DNA from: JAGWBD01 sp965220615
Lineage (GTDB): Bacteria > Chloroflexota > Anaerolineae > Aggregatilineales > Phototrophicaceae
Direction: 5' to 3'
Length of the DNA: 64,000 nucleotides
Assembly (NCBI GenBank): GCA_965220615.1
Contig: CBDCQL010000002.1
Coordinates: forward strand, 248,001 to 312,000
In this document: positions 50,343 to 58,915 of the stretch, piece by piece
How positions within the stretch are numbered: position 1 is the first letter of the stretch
How the letters are laid out: each line of letters starts with the position of its first letter
Position numbers and translations under genes: made by a program
The notes under the pieces: model-generated
The model's input: the letters and a program-made list of their open reading frames with translations, nothing else
Databases searched by the model: none
Told to the model about the DNA's origin: nothing

Positions 50343-51261
50343 AAGAAGGTTCGCCGGCAACGTCGGCGCTGAACTTTCTGTTGGCGGGCATCAGGGGCCT
50401 GCCGGGATTTCTGCGACGCCTGCGCTGAAGCAGCCAGCGCAAGGCGTAGACCAGTCCGAATACCGCGCTCAATTCGAGCACGATGGCGCTGCCAGGCGGT
50501 ACGTTTGTCCACCAGGACAGATAGAAACCGATCACGCCGCCGGCGCAGCCCAGCAGACCGGCCAGCAGTATCATGTGCGACATGCGCTTTGTGAGCAGGC
50601 GCGCCGTCGCCGCGGGCGTCAACAGCAGCGCCAGCATCAGGAGAATGCCCACGGCCTGCAGGCTAAGCACGATGGTGACGGCCACAAGCACGAGCAGGAG
50701 CGCGCGCAGGAAACTGACCGGGAAACGCAGCACTTGTCCCAGTTCCGGGTCGAAACAGACGATGAGCAACTGCTTGTAGAAGACCAGAATCAACACCAGG
50801 ACCAGGCTGCCCAGAACAACCATGAAGGTCAGGTCCGTTTCGTCGATGCCGTTGAGGCTGCCAAACAGAATGTGAGTCAGGTCGCCGCTGTAACTGGGGC
50901 GAGTGCTGATGATGGCGATACCCAGGGCGAACATCGTCACGAAGGCGATGCCGATCGCTGTGTCTTCCTTAACTTGCCGGTCGCGCGTCAGCACCGAGAT
51001 AAACAGCGCCGTCAGGACGCCCGCGCCAAGGCCCCCGAAAAACAGGTTGCTGCCGAGGGCGCCGCCACCAGTCATGTAGGCAATCGCGACGCCGGGCAGC
51101 ACGGCATGCGCCAGGGCGTCGCCGAAAAAGGCCAGACCGCGCGTCACCATAAAGCTGCCGACCACGGCGCTTAGACTGCCCACCAGCATCAGCGACAACA
51201 GGCCGCGCTGGGCGAAACCGTAGGCCAGCGGCTCCAGCAAGGCCTCAAGAATCTCAATCAC
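50260..51261 (-). CDS. Zinc/manganese ABC transporter permease
   Basis: ABC-3 family membrane protein of 333 residues with eight or nine hydrophobic segments; the signature SLMLVGSLSAVVGSFMVTRG and FFGDALAHAVLPGVAIAY are visible. The last 50 residues form a basic, proline- and arginine-rich tail longer than usual, and it is this tail that overlaps the convergent hydantoinase-like gene. GTG start; overlaps the ATPase gene by eight bases. Confidence 0.9.
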   Translation of the reverse strand: MIEILEALLEPLAYGFAQRGLLSLMLVGSLSAVVGSFMVTRGLAFFGDALAHAVLPGVAIAYMTGGGALGSNLFFGGLGAGVLTALFISVLTRDRQVKEDTAIGIAFVTMFALGIAIISTRPSYSGDLTHILFGSLNGIDETDLTFMVVLGSLVLVLILVFYKQLLIVCFDPELGQVLRFPVSFLRALLLVLVAVTIVLSLQAVGILLMLALLLTPAATARLLTKRMSHMILLAGLLGCAGGVIGFYLSWWTNVPPGSAIVLELSAVFGLVYALRWLLQRRRRRNPGRPLMPANRKFSADVAGEPSFNSRSAAQSVRCHERQRSPRLRKPSPR

Positions 51262-52066
51262 CGTTCAGACCCACAGGTTCGCGGATACTGGAGACGTGCA
51301 ACACGCCGTCCCTGACCGGCAAGATCCCCGCCGAGTCGCCGTAGGCCTGGTGCAGAAGATCCGGCCGCAGCACTTCCTCTGGGGGCCCGTCGGCCAACAG
51401 GGTGCCACGTATGAGGAGCAGTCGGTCGAAATCGCGGGCTGCACGGGCCATATCGTGGGTCGCCATCAACATGGTGATGCCCTGCTCGCGCAAGAATTCC
51501 AGCGCCGAGGTGATTTCGGCCGCGGCGGCCACGTCCACGCCATTGAAGGGTTCGTCCAGCAGCAGAATGTCGGCTTCCTGGGCGAGAGCCCGGGCGATGA
51601 GGATGCGTTGCTGTTGCCCGCTGCTGAGTTCGCCGAAGGCGCGGTCCGCGATATGGCCCAGTTGGAACAGATCCAGCAGTTCCTGCGCTCGCTCGCGGTC
51701 CTTGCGCGGCCACCAGGGCAACCAGCGATTGCTGTGCGCATGCCCCATGACGACCACGTCCAGCGCCGTGACCGGGAAGTTCCAGTCGATGGCGCTGCGC
51801 TGGGGGATGTGCCCGACCTGCACTTCCTTGTCGCGGCAGTCTTTGCCGTGCACCAGCACCTCGCCGGTGTCGATCGGATTCAGGCCGGCGATGGCCCGCA
51901 GCAGGGTGCTTTTGCCGGCGCCGTTCGGCCCGACCAGCGCCACGCATTTGCCGGTTTGCATTGTGAAGTCTATGCGGTCGATAGTGCGGGGAGCCCAGGG
52001 ATAGCTTGCCCCGAGCTCCCGCACCACCAGCGCCGGCGGTTGAGGCGCCATTATGTCGTCCGTCAT
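51254..52066 (-). CDS. Zinc/manganese ABC transporter ATP-binding protein
   Basis: 270 residues. Walker A GPNGAGKST, signature LSSGQQQRILIARAL, Walker B ILLLDEPFNGVD and the switch histidine in MATHDMARA are all present. It powers the permease from the cytoplasmic side. The start overlaps the binding-protein stop by four bases (ATGA), so the three genes form one translationally coupled operon. Confidence 0.93.
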   Translation of the reverse strand: MTDDIMAPQPPALVVRELGASYPWAPRTIDRIDFTMQTGKCVALVGPNGAGKSTLLRAIAGLNPIDTGEVLVHGKDCRDKEVQVGHIPQRSAIDWNFPVTALDVVVMGHAHSNRWLPWWPRKDRERAQELLDLFQLGHIADRAFGELSSGQQQRILIARALAQEADILLLDEPFNGVDVAAAAEITSALEFLREQGITMLMATHDMARAARDFDRLLLIRGTLLADGPPEEVLRPDLLHQAYGDSAGILPVRDGVLHVSSIREPVGLNGD

Positions 52067-53376
52067 CCACCTGCCCCGCCGGACAGCGCATTCACGATCG
52101 TCTCGACGAGGATTCGTATGAAACCGATCCAGGTGCCGGCCGGGCTGCCTTCCTCGCCCAGTGTTTCAATGGACAGGGGCACCACGCTTGCACCGGTCTC
52201 GGCAGCGACCTGCTCCACCAGGTCATTGCTGGCAACCATCTCCCCGAAAATGGCCGGGAGATTGCGTTCCCGAATCTCGTCGATAAGCGCCGCCATCTCA
52301 GCCACGCCCGGTTCGGCCAGGGTGCTGAATCCCGGCACAATACCTCCGAGTTCTGTGAACCCGAAAGTCCTGGCAAGGTAACCCAGCGCGTCGTGATGGG
52401 TGACCAGCAGGCGCCGTTCGGATGGCAGGCTGGCGACCAGCGCCAGTAGTTCCTGCTCCAGCGCCTCGATTTCGTTGAGGTAGGCCTCGCTGCGCTCGGA
52501 ATAGCCCTCCGCGTGAGCGCTGTCGTGTGCGGCAAGAATGTCCCGGACCGTCAGCGTCCAGAGCGCGACGTTGCGCGCCTGCAGCCAGAAATGCGGGTCG
52601 CAGCCGCCCATGGCGCCGCAGTCCACAGCGTAGAGCGGACCCAGGCTGATCTCTTCGTCCTGCAGTGTCAGGAAGCGCTCGCCCAGTTCCATCTCGTGCT
52701 GCGCGCAACGTTCTTCCGCGTCTTCGTTGATAGCGATTTCGTGGTGGTCATCCTCGTCTTCGTGGTCATGCTCATCGGCGTGGTCGTCGTCCTCGTCCTC
52801 ATGACCGTGCTCGTCGGCGTGGTCGTCGTCCTCGCCTTCGTGGTGGTCTTCGTCGGCGTGGTCGTCGTCCTCGCCTTCATGATCGTGCTCGTCAGCGTGG
52901 TCGTCGTCCTCGCCTTCGTGGTGGTCTTCGTCGGCGTGGTCGTCGTCCTCGTCTTCGTGATCATGCATGTCGGCGTGGTCGTCGTCATGATCATCATGGT
53001 CGTCGTGCTCATGATGGTGACCGCCGGGGATGACCGGCACGCATTCCGAAATCACAAACAACCTGTCTGCATCGACGGCGGCGCTGATCACGGGAATCAG
53101 GCCTTCCTCATAGTTGGCGCCGTTGACGAAGACCAGATCGGCGTCCGCCAGTAGCCGCAGGGAGGCCGGTGTGGGCACGAAACCGTGCGGGTCTGAACCG
53201 CGGGGGATCAGTGACATGACCTCGGCATCGTCCCCGGCGACGCGCGCGATGACGTCGGCAGCGATGCTGTGGCTGGCGACGATCGATAACGGCGTCTCCT
53301 GGGCGCCCAGGGACGGGACCAGCAACAGCAACAATGCCAGTAGAGGGAACAACAGATATTTACTTGCACGACACAC
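52063..53376 (-). CDS. Metal ABC transporter substrate-binding protein with long His/Asp/Glu repeat
   Basis: 437 residues of the ZnuA/TroA cluster A-I family. A signal peptide (hydrophobic LLFPLLALLLLLVPSLG) is followed by the N-lobe (ASHSIAADVIARVAGD; GSDPHGFVPTPA), a charged loop, and the C-lobe (LLVTHHDALGYLARTFG; IFGEMVASNDL). The loop is expanded to six 13-residue tandem repeats (residues 134-211) rich in His, Asp and Glu. GTG 53376 is chosen: GAGGAG lies seven bases upstream and the signal peptide starts correctly. No lipobox is seen. Confidence 0.92.
   Translation of the reverse strand: MCRASKYLLFPLLALLLLLVPSLGAQETPLSIVASHSIAADVIARVAGDDAEVMSLIPRGSDPHGFVPTPASLRLLADADLVFVNGANYEEGLIPVISAAVDADRLFVISECVPVIPGGHHHEHDDHDDHDDDHADMHDHEDEDDDHADEDHHEGEDDDHADEHDHEGEDDDHADEDHHEGEDDDHADEHGHEDEDDDHADEHDHEDEDDHHEIAINEDAEERCAQHEMELGERFLTLQDEEISLGPLYAVDCGAMGGCDPHFWLQARNVALWTLTVRDILAAHDSAHAEGYSERSEAYLNEIEALEQELLALVASLPSERRLLVTHHDALGYLARTFGFTELGGIVPGFSTLAEPGVAEMAALIDEIRERNLPAIFGEMVASNDLVEQVAAETGASVVPLSIETLGEEGSPAGTWIGFIRILVETIVNALSGGAGG
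52744..52977. repeat. Six tandem 39-bp repeats inside the metal-binding protein gene
   Basis: Each unit codes for 13 residues of the form HADEHDHEGEDDD. The middle four alternate between DHHEG- and HDHEG/HGHED-type units, implying expansion by a 78-bp pair. Frame is kept throughout and the array length is 234 bases. It is coding and not a CRISPR. Confidence 0.92.
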
Positions 53377-53413
53377 AGCGACTCTCCTCAGAATCCACGA
53401 AACAGGTCCGTAA

Positions 53414-53442
53414 ATGATACAAAGTATCAATAGGGTTCGCAA
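53414..53442 (-). promoter_or_regulatory. Metal importer promoter with palindromic operator
   Basis: On the minus strand TTGCGA (53442-53437), 17 bases, then TATCAT (53419-53414). The -10 is covered by TGATAC-AAA-GTATCA (53415-53429), a perfect 15-base palindrome. Start near 53407, leader of about 30 bases. The arrangement is that of Zur/MntR/DtxR-type repression; the regulator is not in the window. Confidence 0.65.
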
Positions 53443-53521
53443 GGGTATGAATCGCGGGCGTTGCAGGTTGACGCACCGGGACGACAGGGACAGAATCACG
53501 AGCGAAGCCTCCAGGAGCCAC

Positions 53522-54244
53522 ATGGGCGAGCCTGCAAGGCCCAAAACGTTGCTTGTTATTCCGGCCCTCAATGAGGCCGCCAATATCGCTCGGGTCGTGG
53601 TCTGCGCGCGTCGGCACCTGCCGGGCGTTGATCTGCTGGTCATTGACGACGGCTCATGTGACGGGACAGCCGCCGTTGCGAGAGGCGCGGGCGCCATGGT
53701 CTTGTCACTGCCCTACAACCTGGGCATCGGGGCCGCCGTGCAGACCGGCTTCGCATTTGCCGACCGTAAGGGATACGCCTTTGTGCTGCGCTGCGATGGC
53801 GATGGCCAACATGGCGCCAGGGACTTGCGTCGCTTGCTGGAGGTGCTCAGGACGGGCGATTGCGACGTCGTCACCGGCACGCGCTTTGGCGCTCACGAGG
53901 GAGGCCGCTCTGTCTCGCCGGGCCGTCGCCTGGGTATCGTGCTGCTGGCAGGTCTCCTTTCGCTCATCACAGGGCAACGAATCAGCGATCCCACTTCCGG
54001 CCAGGCGGGTTTTTCCCCCAGGGCGGTCCGTCTCTTTGCGCAGGAGTACCCGCACGATTATCCGGAACCCGAGGGACTCGTGCAGGCGCATCGCGCCGGC
54101 CTGCGTCTGGGCGAGTTGCCGGTGACGATGCGTCCCCGCATGGAAGGCCGGTCCTCGATCGGTCAACTTGATGGCATTTATTACATGATCAAGGTCACCC
54201 TGGCCATCTTCATCAACCTGCTGCGCCCGCCGCAGCCGCGATGA
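53522..54244 (+). CDS. Family 2 glycosyltransferase (dolichyl-phosphate-mannose synthase-like)
   Basis: 240 residues, GT-A fold. LLVIPALNEAANIARVV, the DDGSCDGT donor site and RCDGDGQHG (DxD-like metal site) are present. The C terminus ends in a hydrophobic stretch (IKVTLAIFINLL). ATG 53522 has AGGAG at six bases; a longer frame from 53414 is rejected because it crosses the divergent metal promoter. It precedes a GT4 gene by 14 bases: a polyprenyl-linked sugar pathway is likely. Confidence 0.88.
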   Translation: MGEPARPKTLLVIPALNEAANIARVVVCARRHLPGVDLLVIDDGSCDGTAAVARGAGAMVLSLPYNLGIGAAVQTGFAFADRKGYAFVLRCDGDGQHGARDLRRLLEVLRTGDCDVVTGTRFGAHEGGRSVSPGRRLGIVLLAGLLSLITGQRISDPTSGQAGFSPRAVRLFAQEYPHDYPEPEGLVQAHRAGLRLGELPVTMRPRMEGRSSIGQLDGIYYMIKVTLAIFINLLRPPQPR

Positions 54245-54258
54245 AAGCCGGCTGACCC

Positions 54259-55368
54259 ATGCGCGTTCTCATGTTGTCCAGGGCCTGCATGGTGGGCATT
54301 TACCAGCGCAAGCTGGAGGAGATCGCGGCCCGCGGCGTGGAGTTGTTGACGCTGGTGCCCCCGTGCTGGCGGGACGGCAGTGGCACGACGCGTCTGGAGC
54401 GTCTCCATACCCGTGGCTATCGCCTGGAGACCACGGCAATCCGCGCAAACGGCCACTTTCATCTGCACCACTTTCCCGAACTCGGCAGGGCACTGCGGGA
54501 CTTTCGGCCGGACGTGCTGCACGTGGATGAGGAGCCCTACAATCTGGCTGCCTGGCAAGCGCTCTGGCTGGGTCACCGTGCCGCTTGCCGGACCCTGTTC
54601 TTTTGCTGGCAAAACATCCTGCGGCGCTATCCGCCGCCCTTCAGCCTGGGTGAGCGCTATGTGCTGCGCGGCGCTGACCACACAATTGCGGGTACGAAGG
54701 GCGCTGCCGACGTGCTGCGCGCCAAGGGCTATCGCGGTCCGCTGAGCGTTATCCCGCAGTTCGGTATCGACCCGCAACTCTTCCGGCCCGCGGAGGACAG
54801 ACCGTCGCGCCCCTTCACCATTGGGTATTTCGGGCGCTTCGTGTCCGAAAAAGGTCTTCACAGCCTGCTGCATGCGCTGGCCCACCTTGATGGCGACTGC
54901 CACTTGCTCGCGGTCGGCGACGGGCCGCTGCGCCCGGAACTGGAGACCTTGGCGCACAAGTTGAATCTGGCCGGGCGCGTACGCCTTGAGGAGGCGCAGC
55001 CTTCATCCGCCATGCCGGCGCAATACCGGCGAATCGACGCGCTGGTGTTGCCCTCACTGACGCGACGCAACTGGAAGGAGCAGTTCGGCCGGGTGCTCGT
55101 CGAGGCGATGGCCAGCGGCGTGCCCGTGGTCGGTTCGAACAGTGGCGCCATACCGGATGTCATCGGCGACGCCGGACTCGTTTACCCGGAGGGAGACGCG
55201 GCAGCGCTGGCCGGACAGTTGCGTCGCCTGCAGCGGGAGGACGGGCTGCGCCGACGCCTGGCGCAGCGGGGCAGGGAGCGGGCCTTGCAGCACTTCACGC
55301 ACGCCGGCGTGGCCGAAGCGACGGTAGCGGTCTACCGTGAACTGACGGCATCGCCGGCGTCGTCCTGA
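54259..55368 (+). CDS. Family 4 glycosyltransferase
   Basis: 369 residues, GT-B fold. The C-terminal signature includes IGYFGRFVSEKGLHSLL, then EQFGRVLVEAMASGVPVVGS and GAIPDVIGDAGLVYPEGD (the E-x7-E donor-binding motif lies here). Transfers a sugar from a nucleotide donor with retention. It follows the GT2 gene in the same unit. Its last 37 bases overlap the convergent flippase gene. Confidence 0.88.
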   Translation: MRVLMLSRACMVGIYQRKLEEIAARGVELLTLVPPCWRDGSGTTRLERLHTRGYRLETTAIRANGHFHLHHFPELGRALRDFRPDVLHVDEEPYNLAAWQALWLGHRAACRTLFFCWQNILRRYPPPFSLGERYVLRGADHTIAGTKGAADVLRAKGYRGPLSVIPQFGIDPQLFRPAEDRPSRPFTIGYFGRFVSEKGLHSLLHALAHLDGDCHLLAVGDGPLRPELETLAHKLNLAGRVRLEEAQPSSAMPAQYRRIDALVLPSLTRRNWKEQFGRVLVEAMASGVPVVGSNSGAIPDVIGDAGLVYPEGDAAALAGQLRRLQREDGLRRRLAQRGRERALQHFTHAGVAEATVAVYRELTASPASS

Positions 55369-56861
55369 TCTACGCTCGACGCCGGAGTAATCTTCTTCAG
55401 GGCGGCGCGCAGCGGCGTGGGCAAGGGCAAGGTCTGAGCCAGTTTGAGCAGCAGGGCGCGATCGCCGGCATCCAGAATCCGCGTCAGCCCGGGCAAATAG
55501 AGCAGCATACCGGTCACCATGGACGCCAGCGGACTCAGCAGTTGTGCGACGACGGACATCCAGGCGGCCAGCAACAGGGCCAGCAAAACGAGGGGGACGC
55601 TGCGCCTGAGCAACGGTCGCCAGGCCGCGGCCGGTGAGCTGTGGAGCAAAATGGCCAGGACCAGCAAGACGGACCCCAGGGAGGCGAGTGCGGCGCCGTT
55701 GATGCCCAGGCGCGGCAGGAGCAGGGCGTTCAGCGCGATGTTCAGGAACAGCCCCCCTGCGCGCACGACCATCATGCGTCGTTGTCGGTTGCTGGCGATG
55801 AGCGCCTGGATGTAAACGTCGGCCACGAGTCGCAACAGGGCGTACCACGCCAGAATACGCAGGACGGCGGCCGCCGGCACGAAGTCGGCCCCAAAGAGCG
55901 GTATCGTGATCTCCGGCGCGAAAAGGGACAACAGCAGGGTCAGGGGCAGGCCGGCCAGCAGGGTGAACCAGGCCAGGCGACTGACGATGCTGCTCAGCGT
56001 CGCGCCGCCGGCGCGGGACATCATGGGAAACAACGAGGTCAAAACGGTCGTGCCCAGCAGTTCGATCATGCCGGTGACGATCACGAAGGCGGCGGTGAGC
56101 CAGCCATTTTCTGCCTCACCCAGCAGGCGAATGGTCATCAGTTTGTCGGCGTGCATCCAGGCGAGGGACAAAAGGCTGGTGATCGCAAGGGGCAGGCTGT
56201 CGACCAGCAGGCTGCGCAGCAAGTCGCCTCGAATTCGCCCCGGCCGCAGGCCGCTCTGCAGGACCAGACCCCAAAGCATGGCCGCGCGCGCCAGGCTGGC
56301 CGCGATGGTGGCGACGTAGAGACCCGGCAGTCCATAACCGGAGGCAAGGGCAAGGGCAGCAAGGGGCAGCAGCAGCAGCATGTGCAGCACGGTCACCAGG
56401 GAGGTTGAGCGCATGCGTTCCTGCGCCATCAACTGCTCGAAACACAGGTTTCCCCAGGCGTCGACCAGCAGACTGACGGTGGCCAGGGCCAGCAGGTTTC
56501 GGAATTCCGGATCGAAGCCGGCAAAAGGCGCGGCGATGTTCAACAGCAGCCAGGCCAGCAGGGCCATGCCGCTACGCAGAATCAACGAGGCCCCAAGATA
56601 GTCTCCGGCGCGCCGCGGCTTACGCGCCACCTCGCGCACGATGATGGCCCCTGTGCCGAAGTTGGTGAAGGCTGCGCCGATGGCGATGAAAGAGCCGATG
56701 GCGCCGTAAATGCCGTAGCTTGCTTCGCCGAGGAAGCGGGCCAGAACCAGTTGCCAGAGAAAGAGCAGCCCTTTGGAGATGACCATGGACAACGTCACCG
56801 CGCTGACGTTGCGCAAGGCGCGTTGCGTGTCGGCCAGGGAGACCGGGTCGCCGGTCGTCAT
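55332..56861 (-). CDS. Oligosaccharide flippase/polysaccharide transporter (MOP superfamily)
   Basis: 509 residues with about 12-14 hydrophobic segments; Wzx/MurJ-like start SAVTLSMVISKGLLFLWQLV and RFLGEASYGIYGAIGSFIAI. It would move lipid-linked glycans across the cytoplasmic membrane, fitting the two neighbouring glycosyltransferases. ATG 56861 overlaps the upstream gene stop by four bases (ATGA); another ATG at 56879 is possible. It is the last gene of a four-gene coupled operon. Confidence 0.88.
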   Translation of the reverse strand: MTTGDPVSLADTQRALRNVSAVTLSMVISKGLLFLWQLVLARFLGEASYGIYGAIGSFIAIGAAFTNFGTGAIIVREVARKPRRAGDYLGASLILRSGMALLAWLLLNIAAPFAGFDPEFRNLLALATVSLLVDAWGNLCFEQLMAQERMRSTSLVTVLHMLLLLPLAALALASGYGLPGLYVATIAASLARAAMLWGLVLQSGLRPGRIRGDLLRSLLVDSLPLAITSLLSLAWMHADKLMTIRLLGEAENGWLTAAFVIVTGMIELLGTTVLTSLFPMMSRAGGATLSSIVSRLAWFTLLAGLPLTLLLSLFAPEITIPLFGADFVPAAAVLRILAWYALLRLVADVYIQALIASNRQRRMMVVRAGGLFLNIALNALLLPRLGINGAALASLGSVLLVLAILLHSSPAAAWRPLLRRSVPLVLLALLLAAWMSVVAQLLSPLASMVTGMLLYLPGLTRILDAGDRALLLKLAQTLPLPTPLRAALKKITPASSVDQDDAGDAVSSR

Positions 56862-57247
56862 GACGCGTCCCGGCGCCATTGCGCCAGCACCGTCGCCACC
56901 TGTGCCTCATCATCGACGAAACGCAGGAGGCGCCGGTTGTCGCGATAGAGGCCGGCCCTGCCGCCCAGCATGCCCTTCAGCGTCGGCTCAAGGCCGATGA
57001 CCAACAGGCGGTTGCGCATGCGCGGGTGTAGCGCAATGCCCAGACTGCGAATGTGACCGAAGGCGCCGGCCGGCAGTTTTCCGGCCTGGCGCAGATCAAG
57101 CACCACTTCGACGGGAAGTCCTGCCTGACCCAGTTGCAGGGCGGCGCGCCGCATCCCCTTGTGAAGGTCGTTCCAGTTCCAGGGGGGCGTTGGAACCAGG
57201 ACCAGGACGTCGCCGCTCTCATCATTCAGGCTGCTGTTCAGGGGCAC
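56858..57247 (-). CDS. Small protein with STAS/SpoIIAA-like features
   Basis: 129 residues; tentative. DVLVLVPTPPWNWNDLHKGM and PVEVVLDLRQAGKLPAGAFG, then RLLVIGLEPTLKGML, resemble the beta-alpha pattern of SpoIIAA/STAS-like proteins. No catalytic motif. GTG start overlapping the NUDIX stop by ten bases, and stop overlapping the flippase start, so translation is coupled to both. Confidence 0.55.
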   Translation of the reverse strand: MPLNSSLNDESGDVLVLVPTPPWNWNDLHKGMRRAALQLGQAGLPVEVVLDLRQAGKLPAGAFGHIRSLGIALHPRMRNRLLVIGLEPTLKGMLGGRAGLYRDNRRLLRFVDDEAQVATVLAQWRRDAS

Positions 57248-57678
57248 GGCTGTGACTGCAGCAGTTCGGCCAGCCCCTCCGGCACCAGCGGGGCGTCGTG
57301 CATCGCATCCGGGTCCAGCCAGCGCGCGATGATGCGTCGCCCGCCTTCGCGCGCTTCCACCCGCTCCCTGTCGTAGATACTGGAATTGAGAAAGTCGGCA
57401 TCGAATATCAGCAGCAACTCATGACGTTGCTTGCCACGATAGCGAAAGATGCTCTCCAGGGTACCCAGGTAGCGCGGAGCGCTGATCGCCGCCCCGAGTT
57501 CCTCATGGATTTCGCGTACGATGGCCTCGGCGCCGGTTTCGCCGAAGTCGATGCCGCCGCCCAGGGGCCGGTAAAAACTCGCCCCGTTGCTGCTGTCGCG
57601 ACCCCTGGCCACGAGTATCCGGCCCCTGTGCCGGAAGACACAGAGCGCCATGGGACGAATGCGGGCCTTGCGCGCCAT
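57238..57678 (-). CDS. NUDIX hydrolase
   Basis: 146 residues. The NUDIX box G-x5-E-x7-RE-x2-EE-x-G is complete (GGIDFGETGAEAIVREIHEE and onward). Substrate is a nucleoside diphosphate linked to another group; unknown here. ATG 57678 has AGGA at seven bases and shares one base with the stop of the CBS gene (TAATG). Longer frames upstream lie inside that gene and are rejected. Confidence 0.9.
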   Translation of the reverse strand: MARKARIRPMALCVFRHRGRILVARGRDSSNGASFYRPLGGGIDFGETGAEAIVREIHEELGAAISAPRYLGTLESIFRYRGKQRHELLLIFDADFLNSSIYDRERVEAREGGRRIIARWLDPDAMHDAPLVPEGLAELLQSQPCP

Positions 57679-58466
57679 TAGCGGTCCTGCGCCCTGAATA
57701 TCGCCTTCTCGATGCGCAGATGCAGGTCGGCCAGGCGCGCGCAGGCGTCGCCAAGCTCGACGATGTCCTCGTGGCGCTCGATCAATGGGCGCGTGGGGTG
57801 GCTGATGCGATTGCGGACGCCCTGCAGGTCCATCGCCTTGCGGCACTGGCTGTTGGATGCGAATCCCAGCAGGTTGCGGACGCCATCGTGTTTGCGGGCG
57901 ATGTCGGTGATGTCGCCCAGGTCCATCATTTGCAGCAGTTCCAGCTCAACGTCGCCACGGGCCTGGCGCACACGGTCCGCCTGCAGCCTTTCCCAGCGCG
58001 AAGCGGTGAAGAAGGGGCGAAAGTCACCGTCGCCATCAAGCACCAGCCGCAGCAGGCGGGCCAGTTCCAGCTCAAAGTGAGCGACCAGCAGGTAAATGCT
58101 GGCCCGCGCCGGGATCTTGTTGAGGTCGGCCGGAGCCACCAGGCCGACGACGGCGCTGGCCTGCAGCACCAGGAAAATCCGTCGCGGCTGCTGCGCAAAG
58201 AGCCGTATCAGTTCGAGGATGGAGGTGTCGGTCGCCAGCAGCCAGTCCGCCGTGAGCGGCAGGGGCGCGGCGCCGGAGGCCAGGTCGTCGCGGCTGATGA
58301 TGCCATCCAGACCCTTTTCGTCCAGCACCGGGATGTAAGTCAGGTTATGGGCGGTTGCTGCCTCAACCACCGCGTCGCGGGGCTCGCCAACGCTCCAGCA
58401 GGTCAACTGTTCCAGCGGCGTGACGATGTCGAGTACCGTGTAGTGCGGCTCGTGACGTCCCTTCAT
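57678..58466 (-). CDS. CBS-domain protein with C-terminal HEPN-like region
   Basis: 262 residues. Two CBS motifs fill the first half (VLDIVTPLEQLTCWSVGEPR; YIPVLDEKGLDGIISRDDLA; IFLVLQASAVVGLVAPADL), a fold that binds adenine nucleotides. The second half is helical and ends with VRNRISHP (R218 to H223), an R-x4-H motif like that of HEPN ribonucleases. A nucleotide-gated RNase is conceivable but is inference; the region could also be a structural domain. ATG 58466 has AGGGAA upstream. First gene of the coupled NUDIX-STAS-flippase unit. Confidence 0.68.
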   Translation of the reverse strand: MKGRHEPHYTVLDIVTPLEQLTCWSVGEPRDAVVEAATAHNLTYIPVLDEKGLDGIISRDDLASGAAPLPLTADWLLATDTSILELIRLFAQQPRRIFLVLQASAVVGLVAPADLNKIPARASIYLLVAHFELELARLLRLVLDGDGDFRPFFTASRWERLQADRVRQARGDVELELLQMMDLGDITDIARKHDGVRNLLGFASNSQCRKAMDLQGVRNRISHPTRPLIERHEDIVELGDACARLADLHLRIEKAIFRAQDR

Positions 58467-58522
58467 CCGCTTCCCTGGGGGCACATGTTCGGCCAGTGTA
58501 CCATGCTGCCCTCTGCCAGAGG

Positions 58523-58825
58523 TTAGCGGGTGACGGGGAGCCTGGCGTCCATCTCCGCGAGGGTCAGGCGCACGCTGACGATGTAAGGCGGCTCGCCCTC
58601 GCTCCAGTGGCCATAGGTCGTCGTGACAAGCGTGCCATCAGGCAACAACTCAAGGCCGGGGTAGGCACAATCGCCGAAAACGATGCCGTTATGCATGGAA
58701 CACACGTGCTCCAGCCACACAGTGGTGACGTGGCCCAGGTACTGCTGCGGGTCGCGGTCCACCACGACCTGTCGCCGTGTCTCGCCGCTGACGTCGACGT
58801 GCGGAAGGTTGATGTCGTTCGACAC
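58523..58825 (-). pseudogene. Internally deleted sialidase (BNR-repeat) family gene
   Basis: About 100 codons. The first part (SNDINLPHVDVSGETRRQVV, then QQYLGHVTTVWLEH) looks like the N terminus of exo-alpha-sialidase-like proteins, and the last part (GDCAYPGLELLPDGTLVTTT, then YIVSVRLTLAEMD) like their C terminus. The propeller between them, normally several hundred residues, is missing; the junction is around HVCSMHNGIVFG. The frame is kept. GTG 58825 has AGGAG at nine bases, and a perfect TATAAT lies upstream, so it may still be expressed. Family assignment is from memory of conserved phrases. Confidence 0.6.
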
Positions 58826-58858
58826 TGACTGCAACTCCTGTTCCGCCGGGCAGGGTAA

Positions 58859-58887
58859 TTGTGAGCCCTGAAACGCGCGATTATACT
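58859..58887. promoter_or_regulatory. Overlapping divergent promoters
   Basis: On + TTGTGA (58859-58864), 17 bases, TATACT (58882-58887), start near 58894 toward the small ORF and GT9 gene. On the minus strand a perfect TATAAT (58885-58880) overlaps it, start near 58873 toward the sialidase remnant; its -35 is poor. Confidence 0.55.
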
Positions 58888-58915
58888 CGGCCTTCGAAGC
58901 AGCGAGTCTGCGCTC

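Noticed and set aside
52668..53012. CRISPR-like or minisatellite array
   Set aside because: The 39-bp units are contiguous without spacers and keep the reading frame of the metal-binding protein, so they are coding repeats.
52513..53154. Apparent hydrophobic membrane protein on + across the repeat region
   Set aside because: The run of valines is the reverse reading of the His/Asp/Glu repeats.
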